Origin: Stenotrophomonas maltophilia
GTDB taxonomy: Bacteria; Pseudomonadota; Gammaproteobacteria; Xanthomonadales; Xanthomonadaceae
Length of the DNA stretch: 64,000 bases
NCBI RefSeq assembly: GCF_006970445.1
Contig: NZ_CP033877.1
Span: forward strand, 1,930,750-1,994,749
Direction: 5' to 3'
A model generated the notes under the pieces. It saw nothing but the letters and a program-made list of their open reading frames with translations. It made no database searches and was not told the origin of the DNA. The position numbers and the translations under genes are program-made. This document shows, piece after piece, positions 16,416 through 23,928 of this stretch (positions are counted from its first letter, which is position 1; each line of letters starts with the position of its first letter).

Positions 16416-16502
16416 CTACTGAGTCAGGAGGATCAAGAGCGGAAGGCTCGCCTTCAGCAGCTTGACCAGGTCCACCTTGACCTTGATCTGGAGTTCCAGC
16501 AT
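16416..16502 (-). CDS. 28-aa hydrophobic peptide gene
   Basis: Starts MLELQIKVKVDLVKLLKASL and ends PLLILLTQ: an amphipathic basic half followed by a hydrophobic half long enough to enter a membrane. The stop is four bases before a 13-bp terminator stem. The ribosome-binding site is weak (GGGAA) and lies near a possible upstream stem. The size and composition recall small membrane peptides such as type I toxins or holin-like peptides, but no antitoxin RNA can be shown. It stands alone between the zinc-finger pseudogene and cargo gene D. Confidence 0.45.
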   Translation of the reverse strand: MLELQIKVKVDLVKLLKASLPLLILLTQ

Positions 16503-16844
16503 GTCGGTTTCCCGGCACGGGCAGCCCCAGCAGCGCTGCCGGGACCGCGTGAACGATCCTGGCCTTCTTTATCGTCGCGTTTATAAGGTACGACGTCGTA
16601 TCCGTGTGTCGACCCACTTCAACGAGTTCGAGGGCAGGTCTCCCCTTGGCCTTGACTCTCTTCCGACTCGGATAGGCATTCTGTGCTGCCGTCCGCTCAG
16701 AAGGTGGAGGGGCTGGTTCGGTTGACCCCATTCAGCAGCTGGAAGGCCACCGTGGTCCCTTTCCAGGGGACCAAACCTAACAGTAGCGGCTCGCGCGCCT
16801 AAAGGGAATGCCTGCGGAGCCACGTAGTTGGTAGCAGACTGGGG
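16503..16844. other. Gap between the 28-aa gene and cargo gene D
   Basis: About 340 bases with no convincing gene. An open frame on the minus strand (16375-16731) has a Pro/Gly-rich, unprotein-like translation and overlaps the small peptide gene. The stretch may hold the 5' leader and promoter of the peptide gene. Confidence 0.4.
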
Positions 16845-16899
16845 TTGATTTCTGCGACGAATGGTTAGAATGCAGCCCTCCGAACACTCACGGATGGGG
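16845..16899 (+). promoter_or_regulatory. Promoter and shared 5' module, copy D
   Basis: TTGATT (16845-16850), 15 bases, TAGAAT (16866-16871), then CCCTCC (16876-16881) that can pair with GGATGGGG (16892-16899) with one bulge, just before the GTG at 16905. The box and the position of the C-rich arm match copies A-C. Confidence 0.55.
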
Positions 16900-16904
16900 C
16901 ACCC

Positions 16905-17702
16905 GTGTTCTCAAGCGACGACCTCGCTTTTTGGCTGAGTTACGCCGAAGTCGTTAAGGCACCAGAGCGAATCCCGTTGACAGGCAGCGCGTCCAAAGAA
17001 ATTCGATGCGTCGTCGTTCGCTTCACCCTGGATGGCCTTGACTACCTGTTCGAGGGACTGGATGGAACCTCTGTAGCGGCTAGGATCTGGGAGAACGACC
17101 GCTATCGTCGAGTCGTCCACCTAAGCATTTTTGACGTGTGGAGATCCACTCCATGGATTACGCAATACTGGAACGGAGTTCAGATTGATATAAGAAGCTG
17201 GGCCGGCTTCGGAGCTGAGCAAACTTGGCGGCTGCGTTCGACAGCGCGCCGCCTGGTAGACATCTTCAGGTCCGTGCAGGGGGCCGCTTCGCGATTTCGT
17301 AAGCCGGTGTCGGTGGAACGATTCCTCGTTCTGGGCACTGTTATGAAGCTCCAGGCATTGCAGGGCGCCGTATCCGATTCGGAGGTCGCACGGCATCTGC
17401 TAGGTTCCTCATGGATGATGCGTCCTGATGCTGCAGATCAGTTAGATAGCATTGGAGTGATGCTAAAGGCGCTCGCCGACCTCAACGAAGTCAAATACAC
17501 CAACTACCGTTACATGATCACCGGAAAAGGGATTGCTGCACTTTCGCAGTACGAGGAGGAAGAGCGTAAGCATAGGGAGTCGATTCGCTTGCAGAACGGC
17601 ATCCGCTGGCTGACAGTCGTGATGGCCGTAGCTGCATTGTTGCAGGCTCAGGTAATCAAGATTCCTCCGCTCTGGAATGTGCAGCGTTGGCCGTGGCAAT
17701 AG
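16905..17702 (+). CDS. Tail-anchored cargo protein D (265 aa), unknown family
   Basis: A mostly soluble protein with a strand-rich N-terminal half (EIRCVVVRFTLDGLDYLFEG) and a helical middle with a winged-helix look (ALQGAVSDSEVARHLL; NYRYMITGKGIAALSQY). A basic/acidic coiled stretch (EEEERKHRESIRLQNG) follows, and a C-terminal transmembrane helix (WLTVVMAVAALLQAQVI). The GTG start directly follows the 5' module. It is not a paralogue of A-C but has the same promoter design, size class and membrane attachment. The gene ends before a 9-bp hairpin at 17701. Function unknown. Confidence 0.6.
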   Translation: MFSSDDLAFWLSYAEVVKAPERIPLTGSASKEIRCVVVRFTLDGLDYLFEGLDGTSVAARIWENDRYRRVVHLSIFDVWRSTPWITQYWNGVQIDIRSWAGFGAEQTWRLRSTARRLVDIFRSVQGAASRFRKPVSVERFLVLGTVMKLQALQGAVSDSEVARHLLGSSWMMRPDAADQLDSIGVMLKALADLNEVKYTNYRYMITGKGIAALSQYEEEERKHRESIRLQNGIRWLTVVMAVAALLQAQVIKIPPLWNVQRWPWQ

Positions 17703-17725
17703 TGCGGGGCTGATGCCCCCGCACT
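17701..17725 (+). terminator. 9-bp hairpin after cargo gene D
   Basis: AGTGCGGGG pairs with CCCCGCACT around a 7-base loop. T-rich bases (ATTTTT) come only about ten bases later, so termination is probable but not certain. Confidence 0.45.
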
Positions 17726-17755
17726 ATTGGTGCTATTTTTCTAACATCGCGCACG

Positions 17756-17810
<55 letters not shown>

Positions 17811-17826
17811 CATTTCCGGAGTTGCC

Positions 17827-18225
17827 ATGATCCTGACCGCCTCGACAATCCAGCAGGTGGTCCGCTGTAGTGCCGCCGTCGCTGCCCAGTGGGCCCACCC
17901 CTGGCCGACGCCTGCACGGCGTTCGGCATCAGCACCCCGAAGCGGGTCGCAGCGTTCCTGGCGCAGGTAGGGAATGAGTCGGCAGGACTGACAAGGACCG
18001 TCGAGAGTCTGAACTACGGCGCGCAGGGCATGGCCGACACCTGGCCCAGCCGCTACGCCGATGACCCCAAGGCCAAGCCGAGGAAGCCGAACGACCTGGC
18101 GCGCGCTGGAGCGAAAGCCAGTCGCGATCGGCAACAACGCGTATGCCAACCGGCTCGGCAATGGCTCGGAGGCGAGTGGCGATGGCTATCGCTTTCGAGG
18201 TCGTGGCCCGATCCAGAACACCTAC
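17827..18225 (+). pseudogene. GH19-type phage endolysin, frameshifted twice and truncated
   Basis: The coding sense starts MILTASTIQQVVRC, then after one lost base near 17897 (AHP|LADACTAF) reads ISTPKRVAAFLAQVGNESAG with LNYGAQGMADTWPSRY, and after a second slip near 18110 (LA|RALERKPVAIGNNAYANR) reads SGDGYRFRGRGPIQ. These are the N-terminal motifs of GH19 chitinase-like lysozymes (catalytic Glu in GNESAG), which cut peptidoglycan in phage lysis. After RGRGPIQ the sequence switches to a protease fragment, so the C-terminal half is missing. Confidence 0.75.
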
Positions 18226-18757
18226 GACCGCCACCCGCACCGATCGGAATCGGGCTGCGGCCATGCACGATCGTCGCGAATTGGTGCCAGGTTGGACGGT
18301 TAATGCTGCTGGTCACGCCTACAGTAATTGGTATGGTTTTGGTGCGGTCAACGCGGCGCGTGCCGTGCAGACCGCAGAGAACGTCCAGTCGCTGGGGTCA
18401 CTGGTAGACACTGGCTGGCAGAGCACTAGGCGCACTGTTGCCATTGGCAACACTTCCAATGCCGCCGCGCGGCTGACTTTCCGGGTGAACCACCGCAACA
18501 CCCGTCATCTGCAGTTCGTGCTGATTTCGCCAAGTGGCACGCGCAGCGTGGTGCAGCCGGCCTTTACCGCGATCGGTTCGGTTAGTTGGGGCGTGCAACG
18601 CAACTTCACCAACTGGGATCAGTTGTCCAGCAATGCCTTCCTGGATGAGGCGGCGGTGGGCACCTGGACCTTGGAAGTGACTGACATGGGGCAGGCCGTG
18701 AACGCTGCATCGCGCGGCAACGTTGAATTCTTCAAGATCCGCGTTCTGGGGCACTGA
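18226..18757 (+). pseudogene. 3' end of a secreted S8 serine protease with P domain
   Basis: The frame ending at 18757 enters with ELVPGWTVNAAGHAYSNWYG, FGAVNAARAV, the closing part of a subtilisin catalytic domain. A proprotein-convertase-type P domain follows (RLTFRVNHRNTRHLQFVLIS, PSGT, then VGTWTLEVTDMGQ). The catalytic Asp, His and Ser regions, prodomain and signal peptide are absent; upstream lies the endolysin fragment. Xanthomonadaceae secrete several such proteases. It cannot make an active enzyme as it stands. Confidence 0.75.
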
Positions 18758-19330
18758 TGATGAAGACGACTGTTCTGTTGAGTGCCCTCGCCTTTGCGGC
18801 GATGACCGTCACCGCTTGGGCGCAAAGCTCGGGCGCGGAACCCTCCCCGCAGCTTATCAACCGTGGATGCGGAGTTATTGAGGGCAGCAGCTTGGGGCCG
18901 CTCCTTCGAAATAGGCAGTTCCAGCTTCCGACTAGCACCGCCGGCAACTGTACAAAAGGTAAATAGCGGGCAGTTCAAGATTGAGCCCGTCGAAGCCCGT
19001 GAGCTGCGCGCATTGGGCACCCGTAGCACCACCGCCACCGCTGCTCGTTCGGATAGTGGCGCTGGAAAGTTCGCCGCTGCCGTCTCCAAAGACGGCACAC
19101 CTTTGGTAGTTACCGCCCGGGTGAACGTTTACTTCACCGACGCCTCATCGGTCCGAGCCGCTGCCACCGCCACCGGGGGCACTGTGGTGAAGGTAACCAA
19201 GGCATCTGGCCGCGGAATCGTCGAGTATCCTTCAGTGAATGCTGCATTGGACGCGACCACCAAGCTTCTGTCGACCGCTGGTATCCGCGCGGTAGAGCCG
19301 AACGTGGTTCAGTGGGAAGAATCCAAGTGA
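18757..19330 (+). pseudogene. Secreted protease-associated protein, one frameshift
   Basis: The first frame gives a clear signal peptide (MMKTTVLLSALAFAAMTVTA, cut after AWA) and runs on to INRGCGVIEGSSLG. The coding sense then moves to the next frame near 18895 (RSFEIGSSSFRLAPPATVQK) and continues to 19330. The mature C-terminal part (ARVNVYFTDASSVRAAATAT to IRAVEPNVVQWEESK) resembles the inhibitor-I9/propeptide fold, and the ATG touches the stop of the S8 fragment. I infer a chaperone or inhibitor for the lost protease. Confidence 0.55.
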
Positions 19331-19520
19331 CACGCTGAAGAATTGCCCCTGCGAGGCACGCTCATGCGCACCCCGGAGGGCATCGTGTGGTCCCCGTCGG
19401 CTGGATGCTTCATAGGCTCCGATAGGGAGGGGCGAGCCAGGATCGACTCCGCCTGAACGGTTTAGGGAGGCGGCCGGCTCGTTCGCAGGATCTGCGACGG
19501 CCGGCCGTATCCTTCCGGCT
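19331..19520. other. Gap with an imperfect hairpin
   Basis: No gene seen. CGGCCGGC...GCCGGCCG around TCGCAG-GAT-CTGCGA (about 19470-19508) forms a nested imperfect hairpin just before the next ORF. Confidence 0.4.
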
Positions 19521-20090
19521 ATGCTTCCCTCGCACGGCTACCAAGGCTTCCGCACCGCCCCGATTCCCTCTGGCTGGGTCCAGATGGGGGAAAGCTGGGT
19601 GCTGTGGTGGAATGGCCGGCAGATAGTCAACGTCTCTGCCGCCAAAGATGGCGGCGTCCACGTCCGCCTCAATGCTCGGAAGATGTGGGATACCAAGGAC
19701 GTGCGTGCCGCCAGCATCGCCTAGGGCAAGCGCTACGCCGAGCGCTGGTGCGCGGCCATGCTCCACCCAGAGTTGCGCCTGCGCGCGGCTGTGGCCCAGC
19801 TACTCGACACCACACCAGCCGAACCGCTCGAACCACTGCCCGGTCTGCCGCCGACACCTGAGCAACAGCAACAGGCCCGGCGCCTTGCCGAGGCCGGGGT
19901 GAGGGAACTGGCGCGGATCAAGGAGGTGCTGGAACCGCGCCGACCGCCGAAGGAGACCAAGCCCAGAGCGAAGGATCCGACGAAGGCTTGGATGGGGCAG
20001 GGCGGGCGCAGCTCCACCGCGGCTACTGACCAGTGGCCGGTTCCGGCTTCTCAGCATCAGGCCCGCGCCGGCAGCGAGGCATGCAGCTAA
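19521..20090 (+). pseudogene. Hypothetical phage protein interrupted by an in-frame amber codon
   Basis: The frame starts MLPSHGYQGFRTAPIPSGWV, continues through VHVRLNARKMWDTKDVRAAS and stops at TAG (19722-19724). The same frame then continues without a break as GKRYAERWCAAMLHPELRLR, with a Pro/Glu-rich helical part (PTPEQQQQARRLAEAGVREL), to a TAA at 20088. Restoring one codon (CAG is the simplest ancestor) gives a 189-residue protein. The family is not recognised. Confidence 0.55.
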
Positions 20091-20378
20091 GCGGCGAGGG
20101 ATAGCGGGAAATGGAACTCGTCACCGCCTGCATTGGCGAATGCCCATGGATGACCATGGTGTCGACACCTGCCGCCGCGCAGAGGCGGGCGGAAGCCCGC
20201 TCGACTGGTTTAGCTGGCATGGGCTGGTGATACCCCCTCTCCGGATCCGATCAACAGCCTTCCATTCATCGGCATGACACTAGAATCCGCGAGCTTGATT
20301 CACTCCGTATTGCGTGCCTGCACGCCCTGTCGTCGGGCGCGACGGCCGTATGTCCCATACCCCTTGGATCCCGCTGCC
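20091..20378. other. Gap upstream of the lipoprotein gene
   Basis: No gene seen. A TAGAAT box preceded by CAC lies near 20281 and could be the promoter of the lipoprotein gene; it resembles the -10 of cargo gene D but no RBS hairpin follows. Confidence 0.35.
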
Positions 20379-21194
20379 ATGCGTGCTGCGTATCGCTATC
20401 TACTGACCATCGCTCTGAGCACCTGTTCACTGCTGCCTTTGGCCGGATGTGCGTCCGAATCCAACGCACGTCGTGTAGGAGAGACCGCCTCGGCGGATGG
20501 GCGCTTCATCGCAACCTATGAGAGGGCATCCACCCAGGACAATGCGGTAGAGGCGCGGCTGTGGAAGGAACGGAAGCTGCTGGAGGACTTCGTTGAAGCG
20601 ATGAATAGCTACATCCGCATTCCGCGTGACATCAAGGTCATCGCCAAGGAGTGCGGGGAGTCCAATGCCTACTTCGATCCGGAAACGAGCAGCATCGAGA
20701 TGTGCTACGAGATGTCCGCAGAAGAGCGTGCGCGCTTTGAGGCGGCCGGAGACGCTGCAGAGGATATTGATAACGCGTTGTACCAGAGCGCAGTGGGTAC
20801 GCTCTACCACGAGTTGGGCCATGCACTGATCAGCGAGCTGGAACTCAAGATCACCGGCCGTGAAGAGGACGTTGCGGATCAGCTGGCCGCCTACGTACTG
20901 ACCGCAGATGAGGAATCCAGGCAGTTTTTGGTCGCGGTTGCGGATACCTATGTGCTTTCCGCGCAGGAGCAGACGCATATCGAGGATCTACCCACGGCAG
21001 GGACCCATTCGCTGGACTTCCAGCGCGCTGTGAACTTCCTGTGCTACCTGTACGGCTCGGATGCCAGCACCTTCGGTTATCTGGTGAAGGATGGAACGCT
21101 GCCCGAGGAACGTGCGGAGAACTGCGAGCACGAGCACGGACAGCTGGCAGATGCTTGGGATTCGCTGCTGAAACCACACCTCAAGCCAGAGTAG
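20379..21194 (+). CDS. Lipoprotein with DUF4344-type putative metallopeptidase domain
   Basis: A 271-residue exported protein. The signal MRAAYRYLLTIALSTCSLLP ends in a lipobox LAGC with Cys24. The zinc-binding HELGH is at 144-148 (TLYHELGHALISE), followed by EDVADQLAAYVL, where a third zinc ligand is expected. Conserved Cys pairs (CGES, MCYE, NFLCYL) and the overall length fit DUF4344. It should sit on the inner face of the outer membrane or in the periplasm. The ATG at 20379 is chosen because it starts the signal peptide. It lies intact in the island near the right attachment site, so it is a likely cargo gene. Confidence 0.8.
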   Translation: MRAAYRYLLTIALSTCSLLPLAGCASESNARRVGETASADGRFIATYERASTQDNAVEARLWKERKLLEDFVEAMNSYIRIPRDIKVIAKECGESNAYFDPETSSIEMCYEMSAEERARFEAAGDAAEDIDNALYQSAVGTLYHELGHALISELELKITGREEDVADQLAAYVLTADEESRQFLVAVADTYVLSAQEQTHIEDLPTAGTHSLDFQRAVNFLCYLYGSDASTFGYLVKDGTLPEERAENCEHEHGQLADAWDSLLKPHLKPE

Positions 21195-21208
21195 AGATTC
21201 TGTGGGCG

Positions 21209-21409
21209 ATGCGCTTTGCGCGCCTGGTGGTCTGCCTTAATGGTGTAGGCAGCACTGCACGAGTTGCGGACTCTGAACGGTTTGTAGCCATTCAACTCAA
21301 TCCTGATGACTATCATTTGGCCATTTTGGCTCATGATGAAGGATCGCTCGCTACTTGCTCTGGAAACGTAAGAATCAAGGCAGCGCGGGCGACGCTTCTT
21401 GATCCGTGA
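21209..21409 (+). CDS. Possible small ORF (66 aa)
   Basis: MRFARLVVCLNGVGSTARVA followed by a soluble stretch containing NPDDYHLAILAHDEG. It may be coding or a fragment; there is no family match I can name and no clear ribosome-binding site. Confidence 0.25.
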   Translation: MRFARLVVCLNGVGSTARVADSERFVAIQLNPDDYHLAILAHDEGSLATCSGNVRIKAARATLLDP

Positions 21410-21572
21410 GATTTTGCAATCGTGGATGTGGGCCCTGCGTTTCTATAGAACTGTGCCCGAGGGGGCTTTAGGAGGAGAGAGCTGCAGCAGTTGCGGCGGG
21501 GAGTTTGAGTGAAACCGGACCCAAGCCGGTCCCATCCACCTGGTAAGCCACTGATTGCATGAGCAGTGGAAG
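21410..21572. other. Island end before attR
   Basis: No gene seen. The frames here are short, and the minus-strand one that runs through attR translates the tRNA segment, which is an artefact. Confidence 0.4.
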
Positions 21573-21621
21573 CCCCCTCCTAAGGGGAAGGTCGCCCGTT
21601 CGAATCGGGCCGGGGTCACCA
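21573..21621 (+). repeat. attR, distal copy of the 49-bp tRNA-Arg repeat
   Basis: Identical to 9966-10014: from CCCCC of the anticodon stem through GTTCGAATCG to the CCA. It lacks the 5' half of the tRNA and so is not a functional gene. The DapA-like gene ends 35 bases beyond. Confidence 0.93.
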
Positions 21622-21655
21622 CCCACGCGCCGCCCGGGACGCCCGTCCTCGAGCG

Positions 21656-22546
21656 CTACAGCAGCGCCAGGCCGCGCAGTACCTGCGCCACGTGCGCACG
21701 CGCTTCGCCTTGCAGCCCAAGCAGGGGCCGTGGCAGGCAGTCCTCGGCACACAGGCCCATCAGTGCCGCCGCACATGCCATGACGCGGATGCCACCGAAG
21801 CGGTCGTACAGCGCCCAGAGCGGCGCCAGCCTCGCCGACAGAGCCTGCGCCGTCGCCATGTCGCCAGCGCCGGCCGCGCGGGTGATCTGCTGCCCCACCT
21901 CGGGGAACAGTCCGCCGGTCACCGAGTACCAGCCATCGCAGCCTGCGGCCAGTCCATGTACGGCGGCCGCGTCGCCGCTGATGCCCAGCGTGACATGCAC
22001 CGGAAGATGGGCGCGCAGTGCAGTGACGCGCGCTGCTGCTTCGGCAGGATCGTCGGACAGGCGTGGAATCTTGATCGAGGCGATGTTGGGCAGGGCGGCG
22101 ATCCGCCCATGCAGTTCATCGCTGAAACGGAAGTGGGTGGTGCCGGGATTGTCGTAGACGCAGATCGGGGTGCGCACCGCCATGCACACCGATTCGAAGA
22201 GCGTGTAGACCTCGTGTTCCTTCAATGGCTGGTAGGACACGGGTGCCAGCAGCAGGCCGGCCGCACCGGCATCCTCAGCATCCCTTGCCAGAGCCAGCAC
22301 ATCGCGGGTGCGCAGCGCACCGATGCCAACGATGACCGGGACGGCGCCCGCGTGGGCCAAGGCTTCGCGCAGCACGCGCATGCGCTCGGCCTTTTCCAGG
22401 TAGGCGTAGCTGCCGGTGGAGCCGAGCACGCCCATCGAGTCCACGCCAGCGGCCGCGAGACGCTCGACCAGCCCGGCGAAGGCGTGCAGGTCGATGCTCG
22501 ATTCGTTCATCGGCGTAAGAGGAAAGGCGCTGAGGCCGTGGATCAT
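21656..22546 (-). CDS. Dihydrodipicolinate synthase family (class I aldolase-type lyase)
   Basis: A 296-residue TIM-barrel protein. GVLGSTGSYAYLEKAERMRV matches the substrate-loop GTTGE region, ICVYDNPGTTHFRFSD has the conserved Tyr of Y-N-x-P, and IASIKIPRLSDDPAEAAARV supplies the Schiff-base Lys. Because the catalytic loop departs from true DapA and a housekeeping dapA is expected elsewhere, this is more likely a catabolic 2-keto-acid aldolase or a hydroxyproline-type enzyme. The start at 22546 gives the family length. A GntR-like palindrome lies 72 bases upstream. Confidence 0.78.
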   Translation of the reverse strand: MIHGLSAFPLTPMNESSIDLHAFAGLVERLAAAGVDSMGVLGSTGSYAYLEKAERMRVLREALAHAGAVPVIVGIGALRTRDVLALARDAEDAGAAGLLLAPVSYQPLKEHEVYTLFESVCMAVRTPICVYDNPGTTHFRFSDELHGRIAALPNIASIKIPRLSDDPAEAAARVTALRAHLPVHVTLGISGDAAAVHGLAAGCDGWYSVTGGLFPEVGQQITRAAGAGDMATAQALSARLAPLWALYDRFGGIRVMACAAALMGLCAEDCLPRPLLGLQGEARAHVAQVLRGLALL

Positions 22547-22617
22547 GGCTAACCCCGAAGGCAGAGGGCGAAGGGAGGACGTCTGCAGTGGCGACGTTGG
22601 ACGGCTGGCATTGTTTA

Positions 22618-22631
22618 TTGTCCTAGGACAA
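22618..22631. promoter_or_regulatory. 14-bp perfect palindrome, possible GntR-type operator
   Basis: TTGTCCTAGGACAA lies between the divergent DapA-like and GNAT genes. The TTGT...ACAA form is common for FadR-subfamily GntR regulators, which often control such aldolases. No regulator gene is adjacent. Confidence 0.45.
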
Positions 22632-22680
22632 AATTCAAGCGCTGCCCTGCAACGTGATTGCAGTGCAGGAATCGCGCACC

Positions 22681-23175
22681 ATGGCGGCCATCCTTCCTTT
22701 TGCGCACGCCATGACTGAGTGCCTTTACCCCGTGCAGCCCGCACACTACGCCGCCATCGGCGCGTGGCTGGATTCGGCTGGCGCAACCCAGCGCTGGGCA
22801 GGTCCCGGCGTGCAGTATCCGCTCGGGTCCGATGCATTCGCGCAGGCACTGCAGCTGCAGCAGCGCCCGGGTTGGGTGCTGCTGGATGCGGAGGGTCACT
22901 GCGTTGGTTTCGGCCAGTACTGGCCGACGGGCCCCGGCACGCTGCACCTGGGCCGCATCATCGTTTCGCCGCAGGCACGCGGGCGGGGCCTGGGACGTGT
23001 ACTGATGCAGGCGCTGATGGCACAGGCGCTGCACTCCGCCGCGGTGGAACGGCTGACCCTGCGTGTCTATCGTGACAACGTCGCGGCGGTGAGCCTGTAC
23101 CGTGACCTGGGCTTCCAGCCGCTGGAAGATGCTTCGACACCAGAGCTGCTGTTCATGCAGCACCATGCCGGTTGA
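22681..23175 (+). CDS. GNAT family N-acetyltransferase
   Basis: A 164-residue acetyl-CoA-dependent transferase. HLGRIIVSPQARGRGLGRVL is motif A with the pyrophosphate-binding Q/RxxGxG/A, and LRVYRDNVAAVSLYRDLGFQ is motif B. The substrate is unknown. AGGA ten bases upstream favours the ATG at 22681; ATG at 22711 is the alternative. It is transcribed away from the DapA-like gene and ends convergent with another GNAT gene. Confidence 0.85.
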   Translation: MAAILPFAHAMTECLYPVQPAHYAAIGAWLDSAGATQRWAGPGVQYPLGSDAFAQALQLQQRPGWVLLDAEGHCVGFGQYWPTGPGTLHLGRIIVSPQARGRGLGRVLMQALMAQALHSAAVERLTLRVYRDNVAAVSLYRDLGFQPLEDASTPELLFMQHHAG

Positions 23176-23182
23176 GTCGTGA

Positions 23183-23743
23183 TCACGCGCGCAGCATGGC
23201 AGCCTGTTGCGCCTTCCATTGCTCGCGCGTGATGCGGCTGATGTGCTCGGTGCGGTAGTCGCCGAGGAAGCTATTGAACTTGTTCACTTCGGTATGGTGA
23301 TGCTGGAAACCGCATTTGCTCTGTGCGCTCAGTGACTGCAGGTTGTCGGCGAAGTAGCCGCACCACAGTGCGTCCAGGTGCAGGTCGAGGAAGGCATGCC
23401 GCATCACTTCGCGCACCGCTTCGGGCACCAGGCCGCGGCCCCAGTACGGCACGCCGATCCAGTAGGCGATCTCGCCTTCGCGCTCGCCGATCTCGAAGTT
23501 GCTGTCGGCACCGATGAGGATGCCGACACAGCCGATGGCGTGGCCGTCTTCGCGGCTCTGCAGGGCATAGACCTCCGGCCGGTTGAACACGGTGCGGATG
23601 ATGTCGGTGCTTTCCTCGACGCTGGTATGGGCTGGCCATCCGGCGATGGGCCCGACGCGCGGGTCGCGGGCGTATTCGTACAGGTCGGCGGCGTCGGTGT
23701 CGCGCCAGGGGCGCAGGATCAGGCGTTCGGTGTGCAGCGGCAT
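23183..23743 (-). CDS. GNAT acetyltransferase, RimJ/RimL type
   Basis: A 186-residue protein starting MPLHTERLILRPWRDTDAAD, the classic RimJ/RimL opening, with IAYWIGVPYWGRGLVPEAVR as the acetyl-CoA motif and FADNLQSLSAQSKCGFQHHH as the C-terminal motif B. These enzymes acetylate N-terminal amino groups of proteins or small amines. The end is only seven bases from the convergent GNAT gene. Confidence 0.85.
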   Translation of the reverse strand: MPLHTERLILRPWRDTDAADLYEYARDPRVGPIAGWPAHTSVEESTDIIRTVFNRPEVYALQSREDGHAIGCVGILIGADSNFEIGEREGEIAYWIGVPYWGRGLVPEAVREVMRHAFLDLHLDALWCGYFADNLQSLSAQSKCGFQHHHTEVNKFNSFLGDYRTEHISRITREQWKAQQAAMLRA

Positions 23744-23928
23744 GGCCGTTCCATGGGCGGGAAGAGAGCGCACAGGCTAGGCCGTGTCGCGTTGCGGGCA
23801 CAGGGTGGGACCTTGATGGTTTCGGTACTTTTCACAACTGCCTCGTTGGCGCGGGTATGCTGGGCCCCGGATTCCAGCCGGATCAGCCCGTGGACCGCAT
23901 ACCCCAGCTTCTTGATCAGGACGAATCC

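Noticed and set aside
16375..16731. A 118-codon minus-strand frame
   Set aside because: Its translation is Pro/Gly-rich and unprotein-like, and it covers the terminator and the small peptide gene, which is the better reading.
21468..21776. A 102-codon minus-strand frame spanning attR
   Set aside because: It translates the reverse complement of the tRNA segment (GPIRTGDLPL type), a common artefact.
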